Assembly: GCF_003014715.1 (NCBI RefSeq)
Contig: NZ_PYAV01000003.1
Coordinates: 1 to 64,000 of the forward strand
Length of the DNA: 64,000 bases
Direction: 5' to 3'
DNA from: Salsuginibacillus halophilus
GTDB taxonomy: Bacteria; Bacillota; Bacilli; Bacillales; Marinococcaceae
The position numbers and the translations under genes are program-made. Shown in pieces: positions 51,710-60,601 of this stretch (position 1 is its first letter; each line of letters starts with the position of its first letter). A model generated the notes under the pieces. The model was not told the DNA's origin. It saw only the letters and a list, made by a program, of their open reading frames with translations, and ran no database searches.

Positions 51710-53230
51710 ATGGATGTGAGACGCTGGTTTTACCGCAACAAAGGTGAAAAAAAGACAGACAAAACGCTTGCAGAACACCTTGAAAAATTGAAAAAGGCGA
51801 GTGGTGATTTTGAACAGTATGTCGTTGAAACAAACCACGGCTCATTTGTGCTCTCGTATTACGATCCTTTAATAGATAAGAAAACATTATCCGAACAAGT
51901 GATAGCTCCGCTAAAGTTAGCAGGTAACACGAACTGGAACGAAGCCGCAGAAGTGATTTGGACCGCAGAATCTCAATACATGCAGGACAAAGATCGGATA
52001 TTGGATCACTTAGCACGAGGCTATATTTTCATTCGCAGGCATAACGGTGAAAACAGTGGATGGCTTTGCCCGGCAAAAGTTGAACATGAACGAGAAATCA
52101 ATGTACCGGAAGTTGAATTCAGCGTAGCAGGACCTCAAGAAAGTTTTGTTGAGGGGCTTGATACAAATTTATTTTTAATTCGTAAACGACTTCCAGTAGC
52201 AGAGCTTCAAGTCGAAAAGATGCGTGTTGGAACGACGACACAGACTGATGTTGCCATTATTTATTTAAAAGGGGTCGTAAACGAAGAAAACTTACAAACA
52301 GTGCGCCAGCGGCTGCAAGATGTGACTTATGACCATATCCAGGATACAAACCAGCTGGCTCAAATGATTCAAGATAAGACACTTACGTTGTTTCCGCAGT
52401 TTGTGAACACAGAGAGGCCTGACCGGGTGGCAGCAATATTAGTTGAGGGGAAAATTGCATTTATAAGTGAAGGTTCACCGGAAGCTGTAACGGCACCTGC
52501 AACACTTTTGGAATTTTTTTCGTCTTTAGAGGATTACTACCTGCCTTGGTATGTAGCAACGTTTATTCGTTTTCTGCGGTTTGGGGCGGTAGCCTTTTCC
52601 ATTTTAGCTACACCGATTTATGTCGCTGTTCTCACGTACCATTACGAAATGATCCCGAAAGATTTACTTGCAACACTTGTCGCATCTCGTTCGAATATTC
52701 CTTTTCCTCCTGTAATAGAGGCGCTTTTTCTAGAATTTACAATTGAATTGCTGCGCGAGGCTGGTGCCAGACTCCCGTCAAAAGTTGGTCAAACGATCGG
52801 CATTGTAGGTGGGATTGTTATCGGGCAGGCTTCAGTTGAAGCCGGTTTAACGAGCAATATTTTGTTAATTGTAGTTGCGCTTGCAGCCCTTGCTTCATTC
52901 ACCACGCCTGTATACCAAATGGGTAACACGATTCGTATTCTTCGTTTTCCGTTCATTCTTGCTACAGCTTTTATGGGATTAATTGGACTCGCTGTAACGT
53001 TAATGTTTACAGTTATTCATTTAATGAAATTAACCTCGCTCGGCCGGCCTTATTTAGAGCCGTTTTTTCCACTTCGGCTTACTGATTGGAAAGATGCAGT
53101 GCTGCGCCTGCCGTTTAGTTTCTTCAAAGACCGCCCGCAATACACCCGCCCAAAACGCCGGTTTCGTGGGCCGCAAAAGCATAAACGTCAAGGACAGAAA
53201 TCACCTGATATTGATGAGTTTTATCAATGA
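51710..53230 (+). CDS. Spore germination receptor subunit A (GerAA/GerKA family)
   Basis: A 506-residue GerA-family protein, the A subunit of a nutrient germinant receptor in the spore inner membrane. Family segments are VAIIYLKGVVNEENLQTVRQ (near 179), LFPQFVNTERPDRVAAILVE (near 227) and SRSNIPFPPVIEALFLEFTI (near 328), with about five helices between 285 and 435 and a basic C-terminal tail. The ATG at 51710 has GGAG 3 bases away; GTG at 51716 is an alternative with better spacing. First of three cistrons. Confidence 0.92.
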   Translation: MDVRRWFYRNKGEKKTDKTLAEHLEKLKKASGDFEQYVVETNHGSFVLSYYDPLIDKKTLSEQVIAPLKLAGNTNWNEAAEVIWTAESQYMQDKDRILDHLARGYIFIRRHNGENSGWLCPAKVEHEREINVPEVEFSVAGPQESFVEGLDTNLFLIRKRLPVAELQVEKMRVGTTTQTDVAIIYLKGVVNEENLQTVRQRLQDVTYDHIQDTNQLAQMIQDKTLTLFPQFVNTERPDRVAAILVEGKIAFISEGSPEAVTAPATLLEFFSSLEDYYLPWYVATFIRFLRFGAVAFSILATPIYVAVLTYHYEMIPKDLLATLVASRSNIPFPPVIEALFLEFTIELLREAGARLPSKVGQTIGIVGGIVIGQASVEAGLTSNILLIVVALAALASFTTPVYQMGNTIRILRFPFILATAFMGLIGLAVTLMFTVIHLMKLTSLGRPYLEPFFPLRLTDWKDAVLRLPFSFFKDRPQYTRPKRRFRGPQKHKRQGQKSPDIDEFYQ

Positions 53231-53241
53231 GAGGAGCTGAA

Positions 53242-54351
53242 ATGATGAGCAGTCAACCACCGAAGTATGTACAAACGCCCCCATTTAGTGCGTTTTTTCT
53301 TGTTCACGCTATGCAGATCGGGGTTGGGGTGCTCGGATTTCAGCGCGTGGTCATGGAAGCAAGTGGTTATGATGCGTGGATGTCCGTGCTGTTTGCGGGA
53401 GTTGGAGTGAGTGTTTCAATTTGGTTGATGTATATAATTTTAAATACGTACGAAGCAGATATTGTTACGATTCACAAGTTATTGTTTGGAAGCTTGATCG
53501 GTAATGCGTTGTCACTAATATTAATGATATATTTTTTTGTTGTAGCTGTTGTTATTTTACGTACCTTTATTGAAGTGCTGCAAGTCTGGGTGTTTTACGA
53601 TTTACAAACGTGGGTGCTAAGCGTACTGGCAGCGGTTTTTTTCTGGTTTGCGTTAAATGGTGGTTTTCGCTTAGTTGCCGGTTTGTGTGTGTTTGGTGTG
53701 TTGTTTCCATCCGGATTGTTTATCATTTTGTATCTTCCGCTCGAGTATGCCGAAATTAACAACATTTTACCAATTCTTCAACATAACTTTCAAGAGGTGG
53801 CCTTAGGGGCTAAAGAAACCATTCTAGCTTATATAGGACCAGAATTATTATTAATGGCTTATCCATTCATTGAACGTGCGCGCTTATCACATAAATGGGC
53901 GCAGATGGGTCACGCAGCGACAGTTTATATATATTTTAGTGTGATGGTTGTCAGCTTACTTTTTTATAGTGAAATGCAAATAGAACGGTTAATCTGGCCG
54001 ACGTTAACGATGTTAAAAATTGTTGAGTTTCCGTTTATTGAACGGTTTGAATACGTCGGGTTATTTCTTTGGTTGATCGTTGTCACCCCTAATATTGCAT
54101 TATGTTTATGGGCATCCTCACGAGGGGTGAAGCGAATTTTTTCAATTCGACAACGCACCGCTTTATACGTTATGCTGCCGATTTTCGCCACGCTTCCAAC
54201 ATTTTTCGCGGATCGACAAGGTATTGAAACATTTAACAATGCCGTTTCGACGTTCGGCCTTTATATCTTAATTGGTTACTTGCCGTTTTTATTCATCATT
54301 CATCAATTAAAACGGTGGTTAAAAGGAGGGCGCAGAAATGAAACGAACTAA
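53242..54351 (+). CDS. Spore germination receptor subunit B (GerAB/GerKB family permease)
   Basis: A 369-residue endospore germination permease, the APC-superfamily B subunit that binds the germinant. About ten helices; typical segments are SAFFLVHAMQIGVGVLGFQR and PELLLMAYPFIERARLSHKW. The ATG at 53242 has GAGGAG at good spacing (a second ATG follows); an ATG at 53227 overlaps the stop of the A subunit and is the alternative. It overlaps the C subunit gene by 14 bases. Confidence 0.92.
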   Translation: MMSSQPPKYVQTPPFSAFFLVHAMQIGVGVLGFQRVVMEASGYDAWMSVLFAGVGVSVSIWLMYIILNTYEADIVTIHKLLFGSLIGNALSLILMIYFFVVAVVILRTFIEVLQVWVFYDLQTWVLSVLAAVFFWFALNGGFRLVAGLCVFGVLFPSGLFIILYLPLEYAEINNILPILQHNFQEVALGAKETILAYIGPELLLMAYPFIERARLSHKWAQMGHAATVYIYFSVMVVSLLFYSEMQIERLIWPTLTMLKIVEFPFIERFEYVGLFLWLIVVTPNIALCLWASSRGVKRIFSIRQRTALYVMLPIFATLPTFFADRQGIETFNNAVSTFGLYILIGYLPFLFIIHQLKRWLKGGRRNETN

Positions 54352-55435
54352 GTGCGTTCTCGTTTTTTTACTTATATTAACTTCGTGTGTCCACACTGAA
54401 ATTATAGATCAAATTGCTTTAGTTCAAACAATTGCTGTAGATGATGCAGGAGAGGATGGTTTTGAAAAAACGGTTACTTTCCCTGTGTTTTTAGAACAAG
54501 GTGAGGAAAGTTTGATGGAAACGAAAGCGTTAAGCACAACTTCAAGTACATTGAAAGAAGCAAAAACACTTTTAAATATGCGGTCACAACGACCGGTTAG
54601 CTACGGGCAGATCCGAACAGTGATTATTGAAGATGATTACGCTGAAAAAGGTTTAGAACACATCGTAGAGCCGCTCTACCGTGATCCATTAATTGGTTAT
54701 CGGTTAAACTTAGCGATATTTGATGTGAATACGAAAGATGTCATTGAGACCATTCGTGACAGGGATAAAGAACGTGCCGGCGTTATGATTTCAGAAATGA
54801 TTGATCAAAATCAGGAGCATGAAAATATTCCTCATACAGATCTGCACCGTTTTTTGTTTACGTTGTATAGTGATGGCCGTGACCCAGTACTTCCATTAAT
54901 GACAACGATAGATGATCATCCGGCTGTTCAAGGCATCGGTGTACTTACAAGTGGGAAAGGTAAGCTTGTTCATACGCTCGATTTAAAAGAATCGTTTTTA
55001 TTAAAATTGCTTTTAAGTGGGTCAAAAGAAGGGACCCAGATTTTTAATATTGAAGAAGGTCCTTTTTCCGGACAAGCACTTATCGACCAAATTGATTCAA
55101 AGAGAAGGATCAAGGTAAATGAAGACGGAACGCATTATGAAATTTCACTTGATCTAAAGGGTGTATTAACCGATTTTACTGGAGAAACAAATACAGATGA
55201 ACCTAAGTTGATTTCTGCGATTGAAAAAACGGTGAAACGGGAAGTGAAAGACGACATGGAGAACCTTGTGAAAACCTTACAGGAAAAGGGGGTCGATCCA
55301 ATCGGTTTTGGGGAAAAATACCGAAGCCAAACCCGCGATTGGAATGCAGAGATGTATTATGATACCCTTTATGAAAATTTTAATTTTGATGTTGATGTTA
55401 AAATGCAGGTGATCCAAACAGGTGCCATTGAATAA
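54338..55435 (+). CDS. Spore germination receptor subunit C (Ger(x)C lipoprotein)
   Basis: A 365-residue GerAC-type lipoprotein. The signal peptide ends at the lipobox LTSC (Cys 17), followed by the family start EIIDQIALVQTIAVDDA and EAKTLLNMRSQRPVSYGQIR (near 78). The C-terminal domain includes QTRDWNAEMYYDTLYENFNF. Together A-B-C make a complete tricistronic germinant receptor; the germinant cannot be predicted. ATG behind AAAGGAGGG inside the B gene. Confidence 0.92.
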   Translation: MKRTKCVLVFLLILTSCVHTEIIDQIALVQTIAVDDAGEDGFEKTVTFPVFLEQGEESLMETKALSTTSSTLKEAKTLLNMRSQRPVSYGQIRTVIIEDDYAEKGLEHIVEPLYRDPLIGYRLNLAIFDVNTKDVIETIRDRDKERAGVMISEMIDQNQEHENIPHTDLHRFLFTLYSDGRDPVLPLMTTIDDHPAVQGIGVLTSGKGKLVHTLDLKESFLLKLLLSGSKEGTQIFNIEEGPFSGQALIDQIDSKRRIKVNEDGTHYEISLDLKGVLTDFTGETNTDEPKLISAIEKTVKREVKDDMENLVKTLQEKGVDPIGFGEKYRSQTRDWNAEMYYDTLYENFNFDVDVKMQVIQTGAIE

Positions 55436-55506
55436 AACTTTCAACCGGAGTTATGTCAGTTTTTGTGGTAGAATGAAGGTGGAATATCAATGAAAGGCGT
55501 GTGCGT

Positions 55507-55950
55507 ATGTGCAATACGGGTGCTTATCATGTGAATGTTCCTGCTGGGCTTTTACAGTGGTTGAACCAACAAGCGCGGGAGGAAGAGGCGTGGCTCGGAC
55601 GTTTTTTTGTAAGTGTATTGTATAAGATTTCACGTCACGACACCATACGTCACGATGGTGATGGTTTGCTGCACCGGCGGTTTTGGGTGGGGATTGAAGC
55701 TGCCTTTGGTGTAAAAATGCTTCCCAATCAACGGGCAAAGCCTTCAGATGTGCAGCTGTATGAATTTTTTCATCAAGTAGCTGCTGAAGAAGGATGGCTT
55801 CAAAGCGACGGCAAGTATTATCAGCTAACAGAAAAAGGGCGGGGGTTTTTATTGCAGCCTGAAAGCAGTCAAATTGCTTTAGTGCTTGAATATGTTTGGC
55901 CGCCTGCTCAGCTTGAATATAGTTTATATGAAACAAGCGCCGGTATATAA
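55507..55950 (+). CDS. Hypothetical protein with possible winged-helix C-terminus
   Basis: A 147-residue protein not recognised. VQLYEFFHQVAAEEGWLQSD followed by KYYQLTEKGRGFLLQ resembles a winged-helix end, with tryptophan-rich flanks. The ATG at 55507 has AAAGG upstream; a GTG six bases earlier is the alternative. It follows the ger operon by 70 bases and converges on htpG with a shared terminator. Confidence 0.65.
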   Translation: MCNTGAYHVNVPAGLLQWLNQQAREEEAWLGRFFVSVLYKISRHDTIRHDGDGLLHRRFWVGIEAAFGVKMLPNQRAKPSDVQLYEFFHQVAAEEGWLQSDGKYYQLTEKGRGFLLQPESSQIALVLEYVWPPAQLEYSLYETSAGI

Positions 55951-55965
55951 ACCGGCGCTTGTTAA
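55932..55965. terminator. Bidirectional terminator between the 55507 gene and htpG
   Basis: AACAAGCGCCGGT (55932-55944) and ACCGGCGCTTGTT (55951-55963) form a perfect 13-bp stem that overlaps the end of the plus-strand gene. Confidence 0.88.
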
Positions 55966-55967
55966 TA

Positions 55968-57848
55968 TTAGAACAACTTTGCGACGTTGTTGCTGAAGGC
56001 AACCGGGTCTTCAAGCGGGAGCCCCTCAATTAAACGCGCTTGATTGTATAATACGTTTGTATAAAGTTGTACCTGTTCATTTTCACCGTTGTCATGAGCA
56101 TCTTTCAATTTCGCAAAAACGTCATGATCAGCGTTAATCTCTAACGCTTTATCTGCTTGAATGCCTTGGTTTTCAGGCATCGCCTGCAGTGTCTTTTCCA
56201 TTTCAATTGAAATGTCACCTTCAGCTGTTAAGCAGACAGGATGAGATTTCAAACGTTTGGAAGCACGAACATCGGTTACGCTGCCGTTAAGAGCTTCTTT
56301 CATAGCGGTAAACAAAGTTTCGTTTTCCTTCGTCTCCTGCTCTGCTGACGAATCTTCCTCCGTTTCGCTTAACCCAAGATCACCGCCGGCAACACTGCGG
56401 AACTCTTTATCCTCGAACGAACCGAGCATTTTTATGGCAAACTCGTCCACTTGTTCAGTTAAATAAAGCAGCTCGTAGCCGTGATCAAGCACGCGCTCTG
56501 CCTGTGGTGTCTTTTTCACCTTGTCGATCGAATCACCGGCAGCATAGTAAATGTAAGGCTGGTCTTCAGGCATCCGTTCAACGTATTCCTGCAAGGTGAT
56601 AAGCGACTCATCACGAGAAGAGTAGAACATGATCAAGTCTTTTAAATCCGCTTGATTTTGACCAAAGTCAGTATAAACTCCGTATTTCAATTGTGTACCG
56701 AACTGCTTGAACATTGCTTCATAAGCTTCACGTTCATTCTTAAGCATTTGCTTAAGTTCGTTTTTAATTTTCGTTTTAATATTTTTAGCGATTGTCTGCA
56801 GCTGTCGGTCCTGCTGCAAGATTTCTCTTGAGATGTTAAGCGATAAGTCTTCAGAGTCGACCATCCCTTTGACAAACCCGAAATATTCAGGGAGAAGGTC
56901 ACTGCATTTTTCCATAATTAAAACGCCGTTGGAGTATAGCTCAAGTCCTCGTTCGTACTCATTTGTATAGAAATCAAACGGCACTTGGCCTGGTATATAA
57001 AGAATGGCGTTATAACGAATCGTGCCGTCAACATTAATGTGCATGTGTTTGACTGGCGTATCAAAGCCGTAACGTTTTTCATGATAAAAGTTTGTATAAT
57101 CTTCATCCGTTAATTCGCTTTTGTTTTTCTTCCAGATCGGGATCATGTTGTTAATGGTCTTCTCTTCGACCGCTTCTACGGTTTCACCCTCATCATCTTC
57201 AGCTGCATGCTGCACAGTGACGTCCAATTTAATTGGATAGCGGATAAAATCTGAGTATTTTTTAATGATGCTGCGAAGTCGGTCTTCTTCTAAAAACTCA
57301 TCAAATGCTTCATCTTCATGATTTTCTTTTAAGTAGATGGTAATGGTTGTGCCGGTTTCCCGATTTGAGATAGGTTCAATTGTATAGCCTTCTACACCTT
57401 CTGACTCCCAGCGGTAAGCTTCGTCAGCGTGATAGCTCTGCGTTTCCACAACAACTTTTTGTGCGACCATAAATGCAGAGTAAAAGCCGACACCAAACTG
57501 GCCGATGATGTCGTGGCCATCTTCAATTTCGTTCTCATTTTTGAAGGCAAGTGAACCACTTTCAGCAATGGTACCGAGGTTGGTTTCAAGTTCTTCTTTT
57601 GTCATCCCGATTCCTGTATCACGAATGGTTAACGTTCTGTTCGTTTCATCGGTTTCGATTTTGATAAAGTAGTCTTCAGGGTCGAACGTGACAGCATCAT
57701 CTGTTAAAGCTTGATAATACATTTTGTCGATAGCATCACTTGCGTTTGAAATAAGTTCGCGCAAGAATACTTCTTTCTGCGAATAAATCGCATTCACCAT
57801 GAGCTCGAGCAGTCGTTTCGACTCAGCTTGAAACGTTTTTGTTTCCAT
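55968..57848 (-). CDS. htpG: Molecular chaperone HtpG (Hsp90)
   Basis: A 626-residue Hsp90 homolog, the same length as B. subtilis HtpG. The GHKL ATPase motifs are [15 protein letters not shown] (near 27), [11 protein letters not shown] (near 77) and [14 protein letters not shown] (near 117); the middle and C-terminal dimerisation domains are complete. The ATG at 57848 lies 8 bases after GGAG; a GTG at 57857 overlaps the site. A CIRCE-like operator and a promoter lie upstream, suggesting HrcA control, which is not the case in B. subtilis. Confidence 0.96.
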   Translation of the reverse strand: METKTFQAESKRLLELMVNAIYSQKEVFLRELISNASDAIDKMYYQALTDDAVTFDPEDYFIKIETDETNRTLTIRDTGIGMTKEELETNLGTIAESGSLAFKNENEIEDGHDIIGQFGVGFYSAFMVAQKVVVETQSYHADEAYRWESEGVEGYTIEPISNRETGTTITIYLKENHEDEAFDEFLEEDRLRSIIKKYSDFIRYPIKLDVTVQHAAEDDEGETVEAVEEKTINNMIPIWKKNKSELTDEDYTNFYHEKRYGFDTPVKHMHINVDGTIRYNAILYIPGQVPFDFYTNEYERGLELYSNGVLIMEKCSDLLPEYFGFVKGMVDSEDLSLNISREILQQDRQLQTIAKNIKTKIKNELKQMLKNEREAYEAMFKQFGTQLKYGVYTDFGQNQADLKDLIMFYSSRDESLITLQEYVERMPEDQPYIYYAAGDSIDKVKKTPQAERVLDHGYELLYLTEQVDEFAIKMLGSFEDKEFRSVAGGDLGLSETEEDSSAEQETKENETLFTAMKEALNGSVTDVRASKRLKSHPVCLTAEGDISIEMEKTLQAMPENQGIQADKALEINADHDVFAKLKDAHDNGENEQVQLYTNVLYNQARLIEGLPLEDPVAFSNNVAKLF

Positions 57849-57885
57849 GTCCGTCACTCCTTCAACTGTTTCATTGATGTTTCGT

Positions 57886-57912
57886 TTAGCACTCGTAACA
57901 GAAGACTGCTAA
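57886..57912 (-). promoter_or_regulatory. CIRCE operator (HrcA site) upstream of htpG
   Basis: TTAGCACTC-N9-GACTGCTAA, one base away from the perfect CIRCE inverted repeat TTAGCACTC-N9-GAGTGCTAA, with exactly the 9-bp spacer. It lies in the htpG leader, 38 bases before the start codon. Confidence 0.88.
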
Positions 57913-57925
57913 ACTGTTCAATTCT

Positions 57926-57955
57926 ATATTGTACGTGAAACACTTTTGATGTCAA
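57926..57955 (-). promoter_or_regulatory. Candidate sigma-A promoter of htpG
   Basis: On the minus strand TTGACA (57950-57955), 18 bp, CAATAT (57926-57931), directly upstream of the CIRCE element. Confidence 0.5.
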
Positions 57956-57963
57956 TTAATATG

Positions 57964-57996
57964 AAAAAATCCCCGCCAAATAACAGCGGGGATTTT
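57964..57996 (-). terminator. Terminator, probably originally that of serA
   Basis: On the minus strand AAAATCCCCGC/GCGGGGATTTT stem followed by a T run. It now lies 550 bp beyond the serA stop because a dispersed repeat intervenes; the arm sequence GCGGGGATT is repeated directly after the serA stop. Confidence 0.75.
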
Positions 57997-58534
57997 ACGT
58001 ATAGACAAACTTTTAAGAAAAGCGGAGGTTGATGTCGCTTTTCGGCGGACGCTTTCAGCCGGAGGGAGAAAGTGCGACATCGGTTTGATCTATGCTAACG
58101 CTTAATCTCACCGTGTTTTCTTAGCCTCTTGTACCGCCTCAACTTCTTTGGCAGACAACTGCTGCTTTGCGGGATTTTCTCACTCGTTGTTCTAAGTAGG
58201 TGTCGCCGAGGCACATCAGGATTGCGTCATTTGATCGTAATGAATTGTAAAGATCTTTTTGATTAAGACAAAAGCCACATCCGTTTCAACATAATGCTTC
58301 ATAAATAAGCAAACGAACCCTATACATTGGAAATAATAGATGATCTTAAATGTAAAAGTGACCGAAACGAAAGACGGCGACTCCCAGAGGATTAAGCGCA
58401 GGCTGAAGATCCACTTGTTCGATTGACCATCAAATCGAACAAGTTAGCTGAAGCCAAGCCCTCGGGAAAGCGTCCGCTTTCGTTCCGGTTACGTTCATTT
58501 TTCGGTTTTTTTTACTTTGTCGACAGTCTGAACC
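57995..58534. repeat. Dispersed intergenic repeat, copy B, flanked by 9-bp direct repeats
   Basis: A 540-bp noncoding element carrying the ACAAACTTTTAAG...GTCGCTTTTCGGCGGACGCTT end, a TACCGCCTCAACTTC block, and in reverse orientation the block with CTTGTTCGATT/AATCGAACAAG hairpin and GAAAGACGGCGACTCCCAGA found in copy A. The 9-bp GCGGGGATT stands on both sides (57986-57994 and 58535-58543), as expected for a target-site duplication. No coding frame of note inside. Confidence 0.82.
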
Positions 58535-58548
58535 GCGGGGATTCAGTA

Positions 58549-60177
58549 TTATACTTCAATTTTGTCGGCTTTATAAATTTCGTCAATTGAGGTAAGCACT
58601 TGAACGACGTGCTCGGTTGGCTCGCGGTCGACGGCAAGCATCATAATCGCGTCGCCGCCTTCAGTCTGCCGTCCAACCTGCATTGTTGCAATGTTGACAC
58701 CTTCTTCACCGAGAAGCTGACCCATTTTTCCGATCACGCCGGGTTGATCGCTGTGTTGAATATAAATTAAGTGACCTGTCGGGAAGAAATCAACATTAAA
58801 GCCATTAATATTGACGATGCGCGGTCCGTATTCTTTCACATACGTACCTTGTAGTGAGAAGGAACCGTGATCACCGTGAACAACAGCATGAACGATGTTA
58901 GCGTAACCGTAGGCGTTGTGCAGCTGTTTTTCGCCGTATGTGATTCCGCGCTCTTTTGCAGTCAAGGAAGCATTTACATCGTTGACTGGTGCATCAATCC
59001 GCGATCCTAAAAATCCGGCAACTAAGCTTCTCGTTAAGATGGATGTTTCAACGTCTGCTACATCACCGCCGTAATTCACTTCGATTTCTTGCGCTGGTGA
59101 CTTCATGCACTGGGACAAAATATTACCCATCTTACGCGTTAAGTCGTAAAACGGTTGAACTTCTGCATAGCGCTCTTTTGACATTGCTGGTAAGTTAATG
59201 GAGTTCAGTGCCGGCTGTCCATTTAAGAAGTTGCGTACTTCTTCAGCTACCTGCACGGCCACGTTCATCTGCGCTTCCTGCGTTGAAGCTGCGATGTGCG
59301 GGGTTGCAATGACGTTAGGGTGGCAGGCGAGTTCAGTATTTGTCACAGGCTCTTCTTCAAACACATCAAGGGCTGCGCCGCTGATGTGTTCGTTATCCAA
59401 GTAATGCTTTAAAGCTTCCTCATCAACGATCCCGCCGCGGGCGCAGTTTAACAAGAAGACACCCGGTTTCGTTTTACCGATGTTCTCCATGCCGAGCAGA
59501 CCTTGTGTATCTTTTGTCAGTGGAGTGTGTACTGTGATGTAGTCTGCTTGTTTGAGCACTTCATCAAGTTCTACACTTTCAACCCCAAGCTTTTCCGCCC
59601 GAGCCTTTGTTAAGAATGGATCATAAACGAGTAAATCCATTTCAAATGCTTTCGCACGTTTGGATAATTCAGCGCCGATCCGACCGAATCCGACGATACC
59701 TAGCGTTTTATGGCGCAATTCGCGGCCTTGAAATGCTTTACGGTTCCATTCTTCATTTTTAATTGAAGCGTTTGCCTGTGGAATGTTGCGGCTCGCTGCC
59801 ATTAACATAGCAAATGTATGCTCTGCTGTAGAGATGGTGTTACCATCAGGTGCATTTACAACGACAATGCCTTGCTCTGTCGCTTTATCCACATCAATAT
59901 TATCTGTGCCGACACCGGCTCTTGCAATAATTTTGACATTTGTTAGCTGTTCAAGCAGAGCTGCATCAACGGTCGTCTGACTGCGTACGATCAGTGCGTC
60001 GTATTGCGAAAGATCACCTGCATTTGCCGCATTCTCCATGGTGACGTTTAAATTATCATCACCTACAAGTGGGGCAAGACCTTTTTCGCTAACTGGGTCG
60101 GAAACTAAAATGTTATACATCGCTTGATCGGCTCCTTCGGTTTTGTTCGTTGTAGGGTTTGCATTCACCTGCATCAT
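58549..60177 (-). CDS. serA: D-3-phosphoglycerate dehydrogenase
   Basis: First step of serine synthesis. The product (542 residues, or 523 from the inner ATG at 60120) has the substrate/cofactor domains with GRAGVGTDNIDVD-like ARAGVGTDNID, NAD motif GFGRIG, catalytic region NCARGGIVDEEAL and PHIAASTQEAQ, then the intervening domain and a C-terminal ACT domain (HSDQPGVIGKMGQLLGEEGV). Two starts have good sites: 60177 (AAGGAG) and 60120 (GAAGGAG); the inner one fits the usual N-terminus MYNILVSDPVSEKGL. Expression is under a T-box leader. The terminator is displaced by repeat copy B. Confidence 0.95.
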   Translation of the reverse strand: MMQVNANPTTNKTEGADQAMYNILVSDPVSEKGLAPLVGDDNLNVTMENAANAGDLSQYDALIVRSQTTVDAALLEQLTNVKIIARAGVGTDNIDVDKATEQGIVVVNAPDGNTISTAEHTFAMLMAASRNIPQANASIKNEEWNRKAFQGRELRHKTLGIVGFGRIGAELSKRAKAFEMDLLVYDPFLTKARAEKLGVESVELDEVLKQADYITVHTPLTKDTQGLLGMENIGKTKPGVFLLNCARGGIVDEEALKHYLDNEHISGAALDVFEEEPVTNTELACHPNVIATPHIAASTQEAQMNVAVQVAEEVRNFLNGQPALNSINLPAMSKERYAEVQPFYDLTRKMGNILSQCMKSPAQEIEVNYGGDVADVETSILTRSLVAGFLGSRIDAPVNDVNASLTAKERGITYGEKQLHNAYGYANIVHAVVHGDHGSFSLQGTYVKEYGPRIVNINGFNVDFFPTGHLIYIQHSDQPGVIGKMGQLLGEEGVNIATMQVGRQTEGGDAIMMLAVDREPTEHVVQVLTSIDEIYKADKIEV

Positions 60178-60237
60178 ACGACTCCACTCCTTCTCAACTC
60201 ATCTTTGTCTAAAAAACGCATATATATGAAAGCGTTT

Positions 60238-60510
60238 CATAAAAACGCCCCTCACGAGTTGAACTCGTGAGGGGCGGGGTTCCCGCGGTACCACCCTCGT
60301 TTTGCAGCTGGAGCTGCCTCAAGAAAGCGTTGCGCTTACAGGATAACGGTTCAGCCGGATTTTCTTACATCTTATTTCAGAAAATCAGTTCAGAAGTGCT
60401 CGTTTCAATTCAACTTCTGCCGGTTTACAGCAGCCACCGGCTCTCTGTTAGAAGCGGAGAAAAGAAAACATCTTCCTCATCACTTTTATGCTGACAGCAT
60501 ATTGTTATTG
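60238..60510 (-). ncRNA. T-box leader of serA
   Basis: On the minus strand, the stem I apical motif AGAGAGCCGGTGGCTGCTGT with its AACCGGCAG partner, the T-box sequence AGGGTGGTACCGCGGGAA, and a strong terminator (CGCCCCTCACGAGTT/AACTCGTGAGGGGCG, then TTTTT, at about 60242-60273). It is the tRNA-sensing antitermination leader; a serine tRNA is expected from the gene controlled. I could not assign the specifier codon with confidence. The position that pairs with the tRNA discriminator base is U. Confidence 0.93.
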
Positions 60511-60516
60511 TCTGAT

Positions 60517-60545
60517 AATTTATCATACTGCAGTACAGGTGTCAA
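60517..60545 (-). promoter_or_regulatory. Promoter of the serA T-box transcript
   Basis: On the minus strand TTGACA (60540-60545), 17 bp, TAAATT (60517-60522) preceded by TG (extended -10), just upstream of the T-box leader. Confidence 0.65.
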
Positions 60546-60601
60546 TGTTAAAAGTCATGTCAAAGAGATTTTTCTCATAGGGTCTCAAAAGGGGGGGTTC
60601 C

